Of a stretch of 64,000 nucleotides of DNA, positions 40,129 through 48,238 are shown one piece after another. The notes under the pieces are model-generated. The model had not been told where the DNA came from, searched no databases, and saw nothing but the letters and a program-made list of their open reading frames with translations. Source of the stretch: an uncultured Eubacteriales bacterium. GTDB taxonomy: Bacteria > Bacillota > Clostridia > Oscillospirales > Oscillospiraceae. Numbering within the stretch: the first letter of the stretch is position 1; the number at the start of each line of letters is the position of its first letter. The stretch is from the NCBI GenBank assembly GCA_900317905.1, contig ONIN01000003.1:1-64000 (forward strand), given 5' to 3'. A program made the translations under genes and the position numbers.

Positions 40129-42741
40129 TTACTTCCGCTCGGCCATCTGACGGATCTCGATTCTCTTGCGTCTGGCTTCCTTGAACTCGGGGAACACCTT
40201 GGCGCGCTTCTCGTAATCGATGCTCTCGTTGTAGGTGAGCTTCTTGAGGTGGATGGCGTCGAACTTGCAGCGGGTGGTGCAGACGCCGCAGCCCAGGCAC
40301 TTGTTGGGATCGACCCAGGAGGCGCCGCAGCCGAGGCAGCGGGAGGCTTCCTTCTTCATCTGCTCCTCGCTGTAGGCGAGACGGTCGTCACGGAAGGTGC
40401 AGGCCTTGGACTTATCCTTCTTCGGCACCTGGCGCTTGACCTTGTTGTTGGCGCGCTTGACGGAGTCGAAGTCCACGTTGTCCTTATCGAAGGCGTGGTA
40501 GGTGAGACGGTCACGGCCGATGGTGAGGCTCTGACCCGGGTGCACGTAGCGGTGGATGGAGATGGCCGCCTGCTTGCCCTGGGCGATGGCGTCGATGGCG
40601 AACTTGGGTCCGGTGTGGACGTCGCCGCCGACGAAGATGTCTTCCTGCGCAGTCTGATAGGTCATCTCGTCCGCAGCCACGCGGCCCTTCTCGTCGGGCT
40701 TGATGGCGCCGAGATCCAGCTTACCGAAGTCCATGCGCTGGCCGATGGCAGCCAGGATGGTGTCGCACTCGACCTTCTTGCCGTCCTTGCAGACAAGAGC
40801 CTTGACCTTGCCGCGGCTGACTTCGACCTTCTCGGGCACGTGCTCGAACACGAACTTGACGCCCTCTTCCTTGGCCTCCTCGACCTCGGCGGGATCGGCC
40901 TTCATGTCCTTCTCGGTGCGGCGATAGGCCACGGTGACCTCCGCGCCCAGACGCACAGCAGCGCGGGCCACGTCCATGGCCACGTTGCCGCCGCCGACCA
41001 CGACGACCTTCTTGCCGACCTCGGGAGCTCTGCCGGCATTGACTTCACGCAGGAAGTCCACGCCGCCCATGACGCCGTTGGCGTCCTCGCCGGGGATGCC
41101 CAGCTCGGCGGACTTCTGCGCGCCGATGCCCAGATAGAAGGCATCGTAGCCCTGCTTGCGCAGCTCGGCAATGGTGACGTCCTTGCCGACCTCGACGCCG
41201 CACTTGAAGATGACGCCCAGTTCCTTCAGAACGTCGATCTCGGCGTCCAGAACGCTCTTCTCCAGACGGAAGTTGGGGATGCCGTAACGGAGCATGCCGC
41301 CGGGCTGCTCGTTCTTATCGAAAACGGTGACGGAGTAGTTGTAGGTGGCCAGGAAGTAGGCGCAGCTCAGACCAGCAGGGCCGGCGCCGATGATGGCGAC
41401 CTTCTTATCGCTGTAGTCATAGGGTCTTCTGGGAACGAAGCGCTTGCTGCGATCCAGCTCCTGGGCAGCGATGAACTTCTTGATCTCGTCGATGGCCACG
41501 GGGGCATCGATGTCGCCGCGGGTGCAGACTTCCTCGCACTTGCGGTTGCAGATGGCGCCGCAGACGGCGGGCAGCGGATTCTCTTTCTTGATCAGCTCCA
41601 GAGCCTCCAGGTAACGGCCCTCGGAGGCCAGCTTGATGTAACCCTGAACGGCGATGTGCGCGGGACATGCAGTCTTGCAGGGCGCGGTGCCTTCGGGGGA
41701 GATGTACTCGCGGTTGGAGCGGTGATCCACGTTCCAGCGGTCCGGACCCCACTCGAGGTCGTCGGGCAGCTCGTGATACTCGTGGACGATGGGCTCCTTG
41801 CTGCAGAGCTTCTGACCCATCTTGATGGCGTTGTTGGCGCAGTGATCCGTGCAGCGGCCGCAGGCGACGCACTTCTCGGGATCGATCTCAGCCACGTAGT
41901 TGCTCTTGGTGAAGTTCGGGGTGTTGAAGTACTGGGTCACGCCCAGAGCGAGGCAGCTCTCCACCTGGCAGTTGCAGATGGCGAAGGTCTCGCCGGAGTG
42001 CAGGGTGGTGATCTGGTGCACGCAGCCGATGTCGTCGGCGCGCTTGATGATGGCCTTGGCCTCGTCAACGCTGACGGGTCTGCCCCAGCCGTTGTGGGTG
42101 AACAGGTCGGCGATGCGGCCCATGAACAGGCAGTAATCCTCATCCAGGTCGCCGGCACCCTCGCCCATCATGCGGCGGACGCGGCGGCACTGGCAGGGCG
42201 CGATGTTCAGGTGGCCCTCATTGTCCTCGATGTACTTGGAACATCTCTCGTTGTCCACCTTCTGCGCATCGGCGGGGATGGCGCTCTCCACGGGGATGAC
42301 GCGCATGACGCCGGCGCCCATGGGGGTGTTCATCGCGTGCTCTTCCTGGCTGGTGGTGGCGTGCTGATGGAAGGCGTAAGCGATCTCGGGATGTGCCTCG
42401 ACAAAGGGCTTGTTCGAGAGCAGGAACTCGAAGATGCCGGGGGTGTAGGGCGGCAGGAGGTAGATCTCCAGGCCGACCTTCGGCACGATGACCTGCACCA
42501 CGAGGCCGATGGCGGTGATCTCGTGGAGGATCTCCTTGGTCTTGGCGATGGACATTTTCGCTCTCCGGGCGATGCCGGGAACGAAGGCAGGCTTCATGCT
42601 GATCAGCGCCTGCATGACCGTGATCTGATCATCGGTGATCCACTGCTCGAGCGCCTTATACTCGGCGCAGTCGGGCGTGATTTTGTAGAGACCATCGTTG
42701 ATCTTCTCACATAGTCTGATTAGATTCGGTCTAACTTCCAA
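40129..42741 (-). CDS. Large Fe-S / FAD oxidoreductase, winged-helix plus GltD-like fusion
   Basis: An 870-residue protein. Residues 1-90 are helical with a winged-helix-like part; 90-260 contain cysteine pairs in APCQCRR and ICNCQVES; 285-310 is a ferredoxin cluster (CVACGRCTDHCANNAI); 355-425 is the GltD N-terminal 4Fe-4S region (CKTACPAHI, CGAICNRKCEEVC); 445-730 is the FAD/NADPH core (IIGAGPAGLSCA, VVVGGGNVAMDVAR, IFVGGDVHTGP); 815-845 has another two clusters (CLGCGASW, CLGCGVCTTRC). It resembles the glutamate-synthase-like subunit of anaerobic NAD(P)H:ferredoxin or aromatic-acid reductase systems, but partner and substrate are unknown. The ATG at 42741 follows AGGAGGGG. Confidence 0.83.
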   Translation of the reverse strand: MEVRPNLIRLCEKINDGLYKITPDCAEYKALEQWITDDQITVMQALISMKPAFVPGIARRAKMSIAKTKEILHEITAIGLVVQVIVPKVGLEIYLLPPYTPGIFEFLLSNKPFVEAHPEIAYAFHQHATTSQEEHAMNTPMGAGVMRVIPVESAIPADAQKVDNERCSKYIEDNEGHLNIAPCQCRRVRRMMGEGAGDLDEDYCLFMGRIADLFTHNGWGRPVSVDEAKAIIKRADDIGCVHQITTLHSGETFAICNCQVESCLALGVTQYFNTPNFTKSNYVAEIDPEKCVACGRCTDHCANNAIKMGQKLCSKEPIVHEYHELPDDLEWGPDRWNVDHRSNREYISPEGTAPCKTACPAHIAVQGYIKLASEGRYLEALELIKKENPLPAVCGAICNRKCEEVCTRGDIDAPVAIDEIKKFIAAQELDRSKRFVPRRPYDYSDKKVAIIGAGPAGLSCAYFLATYNYSVTVFDKNEQPGGMLRYGIPNFRLEKSVLDAEIDVLKELGVIFKCGVEVGKDVTIAELRKQGYDAFYLGIGAQKSAELGIPGEDANGVMGGVDFLREVNAGRAPEVGKKVVVVGGGNVAMDVARAAVRLGAEVTVAYRRTEKDMKADPAEVEEAKEEGVKFVFEHVPEKVEVSRGKVKALVCKDGKKVECDTILAAIGQRMDFGKLDLGAIKPDEKGRVAADEMTYQTAQEDIFVGGDVHTGPKFAIDAIAQGKQAAISIHRYVHPGQSLTIGRDRLTYHAFDKDNVDFDSVKRANNKVKRQVPKKDKSKACTFRDDRLAYSEEQMKKEASRCLGCGASWVDPNKCLGCGVCTTRCKFDAIHLKKLTYNESIDYEKRAKVFPEFKEARRKRIEIRQMAERK

Positions 42742-42817
42742 AAATAACCCCTCCTAAAAAATGTGCTTTCAAGTCTTACAAATTTTACCAACGATAAACG
42801 TGCTGGTTTTGTACACT

Positions 42818-42847
42818 TAGTATAATATTTCACAAAGCAAATGTCAA
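42818..42847 (-). promoter_or_regulatory. Promoter of the Fe-S/FAD gene overlapped by a Rex-like half site
   Basis: Minus strand perfect TTGACA (42842-42847), 17 bases, TATACT (42819-42824). Inside the spacer lies TTGTGAA (minus strand, 42829-42835), a perfect Rex half-site; the second half matches four of seven. Same arrangement as the hydrogenase promoter. Confidence 0.6.
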
Positions 42848-42939
42848 TGGTTTCTCGCAAATCCAACGGTTTGTGAGCCATTTTTCCATCCTTTGTATCG
42901 CCGGTTTCGAGTGGAAAGAGAAAATAGAATCTTAGGTAT

Positions 42940-42961
42940 TTACATAATATACATTATGTAA
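42940..42961. promoter_or_regulatory. 22-bp palindrome between the divergent Fe-S/FAD and yebC genes
   Basis: TTACATAAT and ATTATGTAA are perfect complements with ATAC between them. The 42742-43064 gap otherwise holds only the two promoters. A similar palindrome with five-base centre occurs at 56311-56329. Regulator unknown. Confidence 0.5.
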
Positions 42962-42999
42962 CTCTATATGGTACAAGATTTGCTTGTTTTGAAAAAGCC

Positions 43000-43028
43000 T
43001 TGCCATGTGTTCCGGAATGTGCTAAAAT
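43000..43028 (+). promoter_or_regulatory. Promoter of yebC
   Basis: TTGCCA, 17 bases, TAAAAT, 36 bases before the ATG. Confidence 0.75.
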
Positions 43029-43064
43029 ATATGCGCGAATTTTTATTAGAGGAGTTGGAACCCC

Positions 43065-43802
43065 ATGTCCGGACATTCCAAATGGCATAACATACAGAAG
43101 ACGAAGGGCGCGCAGGACGCCAAGCGCGCGCAGGCCTTCACCAAGATCGCCCGCGAGATGATCGTGGCGGTCAAGGAAGGCGGCAGCGGCGACCCGGCGA
43201 ACAATTCCCGCCTCGCCACCGTCATCGCCAAGGCCAAGGCCGTCAACATGCCCAATGACAACATCAAGCGCACCATCGAAAAGGCGCTGGGCAGCGGCAA
43301 CACCGATAACTACGAGTCCATCACCTACGAAGGCTATGGCCCCTGCGGCGTGGCCATCATCGTGGAGACCATGACCGACAACCGCAACCGCACCGCCTCC
43401 GAGGTTCGCCACTACTTCGACAAGTACGGCGGAAACATGGGCGCCACCGGCTGCGTGTCCTGGAGCTTTGACAAGAAGGGCGTCATCGTCGTGAACAACG
43501 AGGACGGCGATCTGGAAGAGGATGTGGTCCTGGAGGCTGCCCTCGAGGCCGGCGCCGACGACATGGTCACCGAGGAAGGCGTGTTCACCATCTACACCGA
43601 TCCCGACGCCGTGGCTGCCGTGGCCGAGTATCTCACCAACGCCAAGTACGAGCTGCTCTCCGCCCAGGTGGAAATGGTGCCCCAGAACACCGTCTCCGTC
43701 ACCGGTGAGGACGACGTCAAGAACCTCCGCAAGATGCTGGATATGTTCGAGGATAACGACGATGTCCAGAACGTCTGGCACAACTGGGAAGAGGACGAAT
43801 AA
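43065..43802 (+). CDS. yebC: YebC/PmpR family protein
   Basis: A 245-residue protein with the signature N-terminus SGHSKWHNIQKTKGAQDAKRAQ, three-domain alpha/beta fold and acidic C-terminus. Originally described as a DNA-binding regulator; recent work links it to ribosomal stalling at proline runs. Strong ribosome binding site (AGAGGAG) and a strong bidirectional terminator. No ruvABC genes are adjacent, unlike in many bacteria. Codons are strongly biased. Confidence 0.96.
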   Translation: MSGHSKWHNIQKTKGAQDAKRAQAFTKIAREMIVAVKEGGSGDPANNSRLATVIAKAKAVNMPNDNIKRTIEKALGSGNTDNYESITYEGYGPCGVAIIVETMTDNRNRTASEVRHYFDKYGGNMGATGCVSWSFDKKGVIVVNNEDGDLEEDVVLEAALEAGADDMVTEEGVFTIYTDPDAVAAVAEYLTNAKYELLSAQVEMVPQNTVSVTGEDDVKNLRKMLDMFEDNDDVQNVWHNWEEDE

Positions 43803-43825
43803 GCCCCTCCCCTATCAAAAAACCA

Positions 43826-43860
43826 ACCGAGGTATGCGTAATTGCGTACCTCGGTTTTTA
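43826..43860. terminator. Bidirectional terminator between yebC and the XRE gene
   Basis: ACCGAGGTA / TACCTCGGT stem with a 12-base loop, T-run on the plus side and TTGGTTTTTTG on the minus side. It overlaps the stop codon of the XRE gene by a few bases. Confidence 0.9.
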
Positions 43861-44061
43861 TTGTGTTTTGTCGTGGTAGAGAATGTCTGAAACCTCGCAA
43901 TCAAGGATAAAACAAAGCGTGTCCAGCGTTTTGGTCGTAATGGGTAAGCCCTGTTTCATGCGATGCAGGGTATTGGCGGATATTCCTTCTTTATAAATCA
44001 GATGATACTCTGTTATGCCGCGTTTCAACAGCGTCTCATAAAATGGCGCATAGGAGATCAT
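43858..44061 (-). CDS. Small XRE-type HTH repressor
   Basis: A 67-residue single-domain Cro/C1-type protein. Helices 2-3 around EYHLIYKEGISANTLHRMKQG (about 18-38) form the HTH; the end, SDILYH, is typical of short XRE proteins. Start is ATG at 44061 with GGTGATT upstream. Its codons are AT-rich, unlike most neighbours. It is divergent from a small membrane zinc-ribbon gene with interleaved promoters and palindromes, so it probably represses that gene and itself. Confidence 0.85.
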   Translation of the reverse strand: MISYAPFYETLLKRGITEYHLIYKEGISANTLHRMKQGLPITTKTLDTLCFILDCEVSDILYHDKTQ

Positions 44062-44083
44062 TGTCAATCACCAGAATTAGAGT

Positions 44084-44112
44084 ATCATACTTAATCTCTT
44101 GACTATGCTCAA
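44084..44112 (-). promoter_or_regulatory. Promoter of the XRE gene
   Basis: Minus strand TTGAGC, 17 bases, TATGAT. The -10 lies in the palindrome AGTATCATACT (44081-44091) and the -35 overlaps CTCAATATATTGAG (44108-44121). Confidence 0.65.
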
Positions 44113-44127
44113 TATATTGAGTATAAT
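44099..44127 (+). promoter_or_regulatory. Promoter of the zinc-ribbon membrane gene with operator palindrome
   Basis: TTGACT, 17 bases, TATAAT. The perfect 14-bp palindrome CTCAATATATTGAG fills most of the spacer, a classical repressor position. Confidence 0.78.
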
Positions 44128-44192
44128 ATGTAATGTGATTTCTTTTATTCAATTAAGAATCGCAAAACTTCTGTTTGAAAGAGGGAAAAAGA

Positions 44193-44483
44193 ATGGCTGC
44201 AAATCCAAAATGTCCCAAATGCGGAAGCACGCATGTTCAGCTTTCTGTTGAAAAAGGAGGCCATGGCTGTCTCTGGACAATTCTATTCGGAATGTATTAT
44301 ATATTACTTGTCTTGGTAAAGTGGACTATCGGGATATGCATTCTGATCTGCTACGATTGGTGGATGGCCATTATTAAAGCGATCGCAAAGAAAGAATACG
44401 TATGGAAATGCAAAAGATGGTTCTCAGGGAAAAAGAAAACCTTCTATTGCCACGATTGCGGGTACAATTTCACTAGGTGGTAA
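44193..44483 (+). CDS. Small membrane protein with split zinc ribbon
   Basis: A 96-residue protein not assigned to a known family. A zinc-binding pair CPKC (7-10) is near the N-terminus and a second pair CHDC (86-89) near the C-terminus, with two hydrophobic segments (about 27-54 and 56-65) between. If both pairs bind one zinc, the two ends must meet on the same side, giving a membrane hairpin capped by a zinc ribbon. It also has four cysteines in or next to the membrane part. AT-rich codons match the XRE gene, suggesting the two came together. The ATG at 44193 follows GAAAGAGGG. Confidence 0.78.
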   Translation: MAANPKCPKCGSTHVQLSVEKGGHGCLWTILFGMYYILLVLVKWTIGICILICYDWWMAIIKAIAKKEYVWKCKRWFSGKKKTFYCHDCGYNFTRW

Positions 44484-44492
44484 ATCCTCCAC

Positions 44493-44518
44493 GGGACGTC
44501 GAGGACGCCGTCCCCTAC
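44493..44518. repeat. Short inverted-repeat unit, solo
   Basis: GGGACG ... CGTCCCCTAC, with 6-bp inner arms, ends in CCCCTAC like the inner repeat of element D and the GTAGGG ends of element F. It is probably a stray copy of the same inner-repeat class. Confidence 0.35.
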
Positions 44519-44555
44519 AAATCCATTTTGCAGTTTTCAAAAATCGCCATAGACA

Positions 44556-44590
44556 AACATCCCGTGCCTTTTATCGGCACGGGATGTTTT
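44556..44590. terminator. Terminator shared by the zinc-ribbon gene and serA
   Basis: ACATCCCGTGCC / GGCACGGGATGT stem, seven-base loop, TTTTATTCTTTT on the plus side; the minus side has only TTTGTC. Confidence 0.82.
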
Positions 44591-44602
44591 ATTCTTTTGA
44601 AA

Positions 44603-45778
44603 TCACACCACGCGGACGCGGATGACCTCGGGGATGGCGCGGAGGGCGGCAATCTGCTCAGCGGTGAGCTCGCCGTTTAAGTCGATCATGGCGTAGGCGT
44701 ACTCGCCGTAGGCCTTGTTGATCATGTTGTCCACGTTCAGACCGGTGCTGCAGGCGATGTCCAGGAACTGGTTCAGCATCTTCGGCACGTTCTGGTGGAG
44801 GATGCAGAGTCTGCGCAGGCCCATGCGCTCCAGGGTGGCGTCGGGGAAGTTGACGGAGTTTTTGATGTTGCCGTTTTCCAGATAGTCATAGAGCTCGTGG
44901 GCGGCCATGACGGAGCTTTTCTCCTCGCTCTCCGGGGTGACGGCGCCCAGATGCGGCATGCAGATGATGTTCTCCACGCCGATGAGCTTTTTGTTGGGGA
45001 AATCGGTGACGTACTTCCCAACTTTGCCGGATTTCACGGCCTCGATCATATCGTCGTCGTTGACCACCTCGCCCCGGGACTCGTTGATGATGCGGACGCC
45101 GGGCTTCATCTTGGCGAAGGCCTTGGCGTTCAGCATCCCCTTGGTGGACTCGGTATAGGGCACGTTGATGCTGATGTAGTCGGACTTCATATAGACCTCA
45201 TCCACGTCCACCGCGTGCTCCACGCTGCGGCTGAGACGCCAGGCGGCGTCCACGGAGAGGTAGGGATCGTGGCCGATGACGTTCATGCCCAGCTTCACCG
45301 CGATGTTCGCGATCAGCGAGCCGATGGCGCCGAGGCCGATGACGCCCAGGGTCTTGCCCATGAGCTCCGGGCCGGAGAAGGCGGCCTTGCCCTTTTCCAC
45401 CAGATTGGGGATGTTGTCCCCCTCGTCCTTCAGTCCCTTGACCCAGTCGATGCTGCCGAGGACGTTTCGGGAACTCATGACCAGAGAGCAGAGGATCAGC
45501 TCCTTCACCGCCTCCGCGTTGGCGCCGGGGCTGTTGAAGACCACGATGCCCTTCTCGCAGCACTTTTTCAGAGGGATGTTGTTGGTGCCGGCGCCGCTGC
45601 GGGCGATGGCCACCAGCCCCTCCCCGAAGGGATAGTCGTGCAGATTCGCGCTGCGCAGCAGGATGCCGTGGGGATTTTCGACGTCCTCCCCTACCATGCA
45701 GCCCCGCTCCACCAGCGCGTCGATGCCGCGCTCGGCGATGTGGTTCATGGTTTGGATCCGGTAGGGTTTATGTTCCAT
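44603..45778 (-). CDS. serA: D-3-phosphoglycerate dehydrogenase
   Basis: A 391-residue enzyme for the first step of serine synthesis. The NAD fold carries GLGAIGS in VIGLGAIGSLIANIA; the catalytic Arg/Glu/His are in the NESRGEVV and MPHLGAVTPESE segments (the usual His-Xaa-Gly-Ala). A C-terminal ACT domain follows (RIPEVIRVRVV-like end), for feedback by serine. It overlaps serC by 11 bases. The ATG at 45778 begins MEHKPYRI. Its sequence is of the clade with GANAEAVKELIL in which the serC gene is upstream. Confidence 0.95.
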   Translation of the reverse strand: MEHKPYRIQTMNHIAERGIDALVERGCMVGEDVENPHGILLRSANLHDYPFGEGLVAIARSGAGTNNIPLKKCCEKGIVVFNSPGANAEAVKELILCSLVMSSRNVLGSIDWVKGLKDEGDNIPNLVEKGKAAFSGPELMGKTLGVIGLGAIGSLIANIAVKLGMNVIGHDPYLSVDAAWRLSRSVEHAVDVDEVYMKSDYISINVPYTESTKGMLNAKAFAKMKPGVRIINESRGEVVNDDDMIEAVKSGKVGKYVTDFPNKKLIGVENIICMPHLGAVTPESEEKSSVMAAHELYDYLENGNIKNSVNFPDATLERMGLRRLCILHQNVPKMLNQFLDIACSTGLNVDNMINKAYGEYAYAMIDLNGELTAEQIAALRAIPEVIRVRVV

Positions 45779-46862
45779 GGTGTTCGACCTCAAATTCTTT
45801 CAGATACTTCAAAAGCGCGTCCACACCCGCCATGGGCATGGCGTTGTAGAGAGAGGCGCGCATGCCGCCTGCCACTCGGTGACCCTTGAGATTCAAAAGG
45901 CCCCGTGCCGCGGCGCCGGCGACAAACTCCGCGTCCAGCGCATCATTGCCGGTGCGGAAGGTGACGTTCATATCGGAGCGGGAGCCGGGCTTCGCGTTTG
46001 CGTGGAAGAGGCTGCTGTTGTCCAGATATTCATAGACTCTCGCGGCCCGTTCATGCTTGATCTGCTCCATGCCGTGGACGCCGCCCTGTTCTTTCAGCCA
46101 GTCCAGCACCAGACCCAGGATGTAGATGCACCAGCAGGGCGGGGTGTTGAACATGGAATCCTTCTCGATCATCCGCTGATAGCTGAGCATCAGGGGCGTC
46201 TCCGGCCGCTCATGTCCGGCGAGGGATTTGTCGATCATCACCACGGTGAGTCCGGCGGGGGCCATGTTCTTCTGGGCGCCGGCGTAAATGAGGCCGAATT
46301 TCGAGACCTCCACCGGACGGGATAGGATGTCCGAGGACATGTCGCTGACCAGCGGCACGCTGCCGGTGTCCGGCACATACTGCCACTCGGTGCCGTAGAT
46401 GGTGTTGTTGGCGCAGTAGTGGAAATAGGCGGCCTCGGGATCCAGCTTCAGCTCCGACTGAGACGGGATGTAAGTGTGCTTCGCCTCGGTGGTGTCCGCC
46501 GCGCGGTTCACGGTGCCGAACTTCTCTGCTTCCTTGGCCGCGCTGCCCGAAAAATGCCCGGTCACCGCGTAGTCCGCGCTGCCGCCCACCGGCAGCAGGT
46601 TCAGCGGGACCATGGAGAACTGGGTGGAGGCGCCGCCCTGGAGAAACAGGATCTCACGGCTCTCCGGCACGTTCAGAGCTTCCCGGAATTTCTGCTTGGT
46701 CTCGTCGAAGATCTCCGCGTAGACCTTGCTCCGGTGGCTCATCTCCATGACGGACATGCCGCTGCCGTTGTAGTTCAGCATCTCCGCCTGGGCCCGCAGC
46801 AATACCTGCTCCGGCAGCACCGACGGCCCGGCCGAGAAATTGAATACCTGATCTCTGTCCAT
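45768..46862 (-). CDS. serC: Phosphoserine aminotransferase
   Basis: A 364-residue PLP enzyme for step two of serine synthesis. Starts with VFNFSAGPSVLP, the family signature, and has the Schiff-base lysine in YAGAQKNMAPAGLTVVM and the late GGMRASLYNAMP arginine site. First gene of serCA; no serB-type phosphatase is present nearby. The ATG at 46862 is preceded by AGGAG. Confidence 0.97.
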   Translation of the reverse strand: MDRDQVFNFSAGPSVLPEQVLLRAQAEMLNYNGSGMSVMEMSHRSKVYAEIFDETKQKFREALNVPESREILFLQGGASTQFSMVPLNLLPVGGSADYAVTGHFSGSAAKEAEKFGTVNRAADTTEAKHTYIPSQSELKLDPEAAYFHYCANNTIYGTEWQYVPDTGSVPLVSDMSSDILSRPVEVSKFGLIYAGAQKNMAPAGLTVVMIDKSLAGHERPETPLMLSYQRMIEKDSMFNTPPCWCIYILGLVLDWLKEQGGVHGMEQIKHERAARVYEYLDNSSLFHANAKPGSRSDMNVTFRTGNDALDAEFVAGAAARGLLNLKGHRVAGGMRASLYNAMPMAGVDALLKYLKEFEVEHHGT

Positions 46863-46899
46863 GGCTGCACTCCTAATGTAATGCTTTACTTCAGTGAAA

Positions 46900-46929
46900 A
46901 ATATAACACAAATTGGATGCGCTCGTCAA
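46900..46929 (-). promoter_or_regulatory. Promoter of serCA
   Basis: Minus strand TTGACG, 18 bases, TATATT. The -35 box reaches into the last codons of mtaB. Confidence 0.62.
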
Positions 46930-48212
46930 ACCAAATTCCCGACAAGGTTTTGCCCCTCGACCCCTGTGATTTCGACATTTCTCACAATTCCGTGGAGGAA
47001 ATCACCCTCGGCAAGAACGGTGCAGTAGTTGGGGCTGTGGCCCTGCCAGCGTCCGGCCTGCTCCGTCTCGAACAGAACCGGGAGGGTACGGCCGATCTGG
47101 GAGGCCAGATACGCCTGCCTCGTCTCGTCCGCCACCTTCTGCGCCGCGTGGGCCCGGTCGTTCTTCACCTTGTGGGTCAGCTGCTCCGGCATGGCGTCGG
47201 CCCTGGTGCCGGGGCGGCGGGAGTACGGGAACACGTGCACCTGGGAGAATTGGATCTTCCTGAGAAACGCCAGGGTGGCCTGCTGATCGTCCTCCGTCTC
47301 CCCCGGGAAGCCGGTGATGAGATCGGCGGTCAGGGCGCAGCCGGGGAAGTATTCCCGCAGCAGCTCGGTGACCTTGGTGAACGCCGCGGTGTCATACTTC
47401 CGGTTCATTCTATGCAGGGTCCGGTCGCAGCCGCTCTGGAGGGAGAGGTGGAAGTGGTCGCAGACCTGTCCGGAGGCGGCGATTCGCTTGCAGAATTCCT
47501 CGGTCACCACCGTGGGCTCCAGGGAACCCAGCCGGATCCGAAGCCCCGGTGCTGCCTCGGCGGCGGCGCAGATGGCGTCGGCCAGATTGGGCTTCTCAGG
47601 CAGATCCACCCCGTAGGAGGCGATCTCAATGCCCGTGAGCACCAGCTCCCGATAGCCCTCGGAAGCGAGCTTTTCGCAGTGGCGCTTGATGGCCTCGATG
47701 GGCAGGCTGCGGAGTCTTCCTCTGGTGTAGGGAATGATGCAGTAAGTACAGAAGTTCACGCAGCCGTCCTGGATCTTCAAAAAGGCCCGGGTGCGGCCGC
47801 CCAAGGCGCCGGAGGGCAGATCCTCAAAGATCCGCCGCTGGAAGGGATCGTCCACCTCGGTGATCTGTTTGCGCTCCGAGAGGGCTTTCAGAATATCCTC
47901 CACGAACGCCTCCTTGGCGCCGCTGCCGTGGATGACGTCAGCGCCGATGGAAGCGGCGTCCCCGGGGCTCAGCTGGCTCCAGCAGCCGCAGACCGCCGTG
48001 AGGGCCTCGGGGTGGGCCTCCTTCAGCTTGCGGATGGTCTGCCTCGACTTGCGTCCCCCCTCGGCGGTAACGGCGCAGGTGTTCACGATCACCAGATCCA
48101 CCCTGTCCCCCTCCGCGGCCGGGGTCAGGCCATGTTCCTTCAAAAGCGTCTCCACGGCCTGGGCCTCATACTGGTTGACCTTGCAGCCGAGAGCGGTTAT
48201 AATGTAGTGCAT
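46926..48212 (-). CDS. mtaB: tRNA t6A37 methylthiotransferase MtaB
   Basis: A 428-residue radical-SAM enzyme that adds methylthio to t6A37 of tRNA reading ANN codons. The N-terminal UPF0004 domain starts YIITALGCKVNQYEAQ with cluster cysteines (C9, one in VNTCAVT, one in CGCWSQ); the radical-SAM motif is CVNFCTYC; the C-terminal TRAM domain covers about 370-428. Divergent from the cysteine desulfurase gene across only 26 bases, so sulfur supply and sulfur use are side by side. Ribosome binding site TTGGAGTT. Confidence 0.95.
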   Translation of the reverse strand: MHYIITALGCKVNQYEAQAVETLLKEHGLTPAAEGDRVDLVIVNTCAVTAEGGRKSRQTIRKLKEAHPEALTAVCGCWSQLSPGDAASIGADVIHGSGAKEAFVEDILKALSERKQITEVDDPFQRRIFEDLPSGALGGRTRAFLKIQDGCVNFCTYCIIPYTRGRLRSLPIEAIKRHCEKLASEGYRELVLTGIEIASYGVDLPEKPNLADAICAAAEAAPGLRIRLGSLEPTVVTEEFCKRIAASGQVCDHFHLSLQSGCDRTLHRMNRKYDTAAFTKVTELLREYFPGCALTADLITGFPGETEDDQQATLAFLRKIQFSQVHVFPYSRRPGTRADAMPEQLTHKVKNDRAHAAQKVADETRQAYLASQIGRTLPVLFETEQAGRWQGHSPNYCTVLAEGDFLHGIVRNVEITGVEGQNLVGNLV

Positions 48213-48238
48213 AATCTTAACTCCAATGAGGTATTCAA

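Noticed and set aside
40249-42714. 821-codon open frame on the plus strand opposite the Fe-S/FAD gene
   Set aside because: It is an exact antisense shadow of a GC-rich, codon-biased gene; composition (Ala, Val, Gly, His rich) is that of reversed codons, and no start signals fit.
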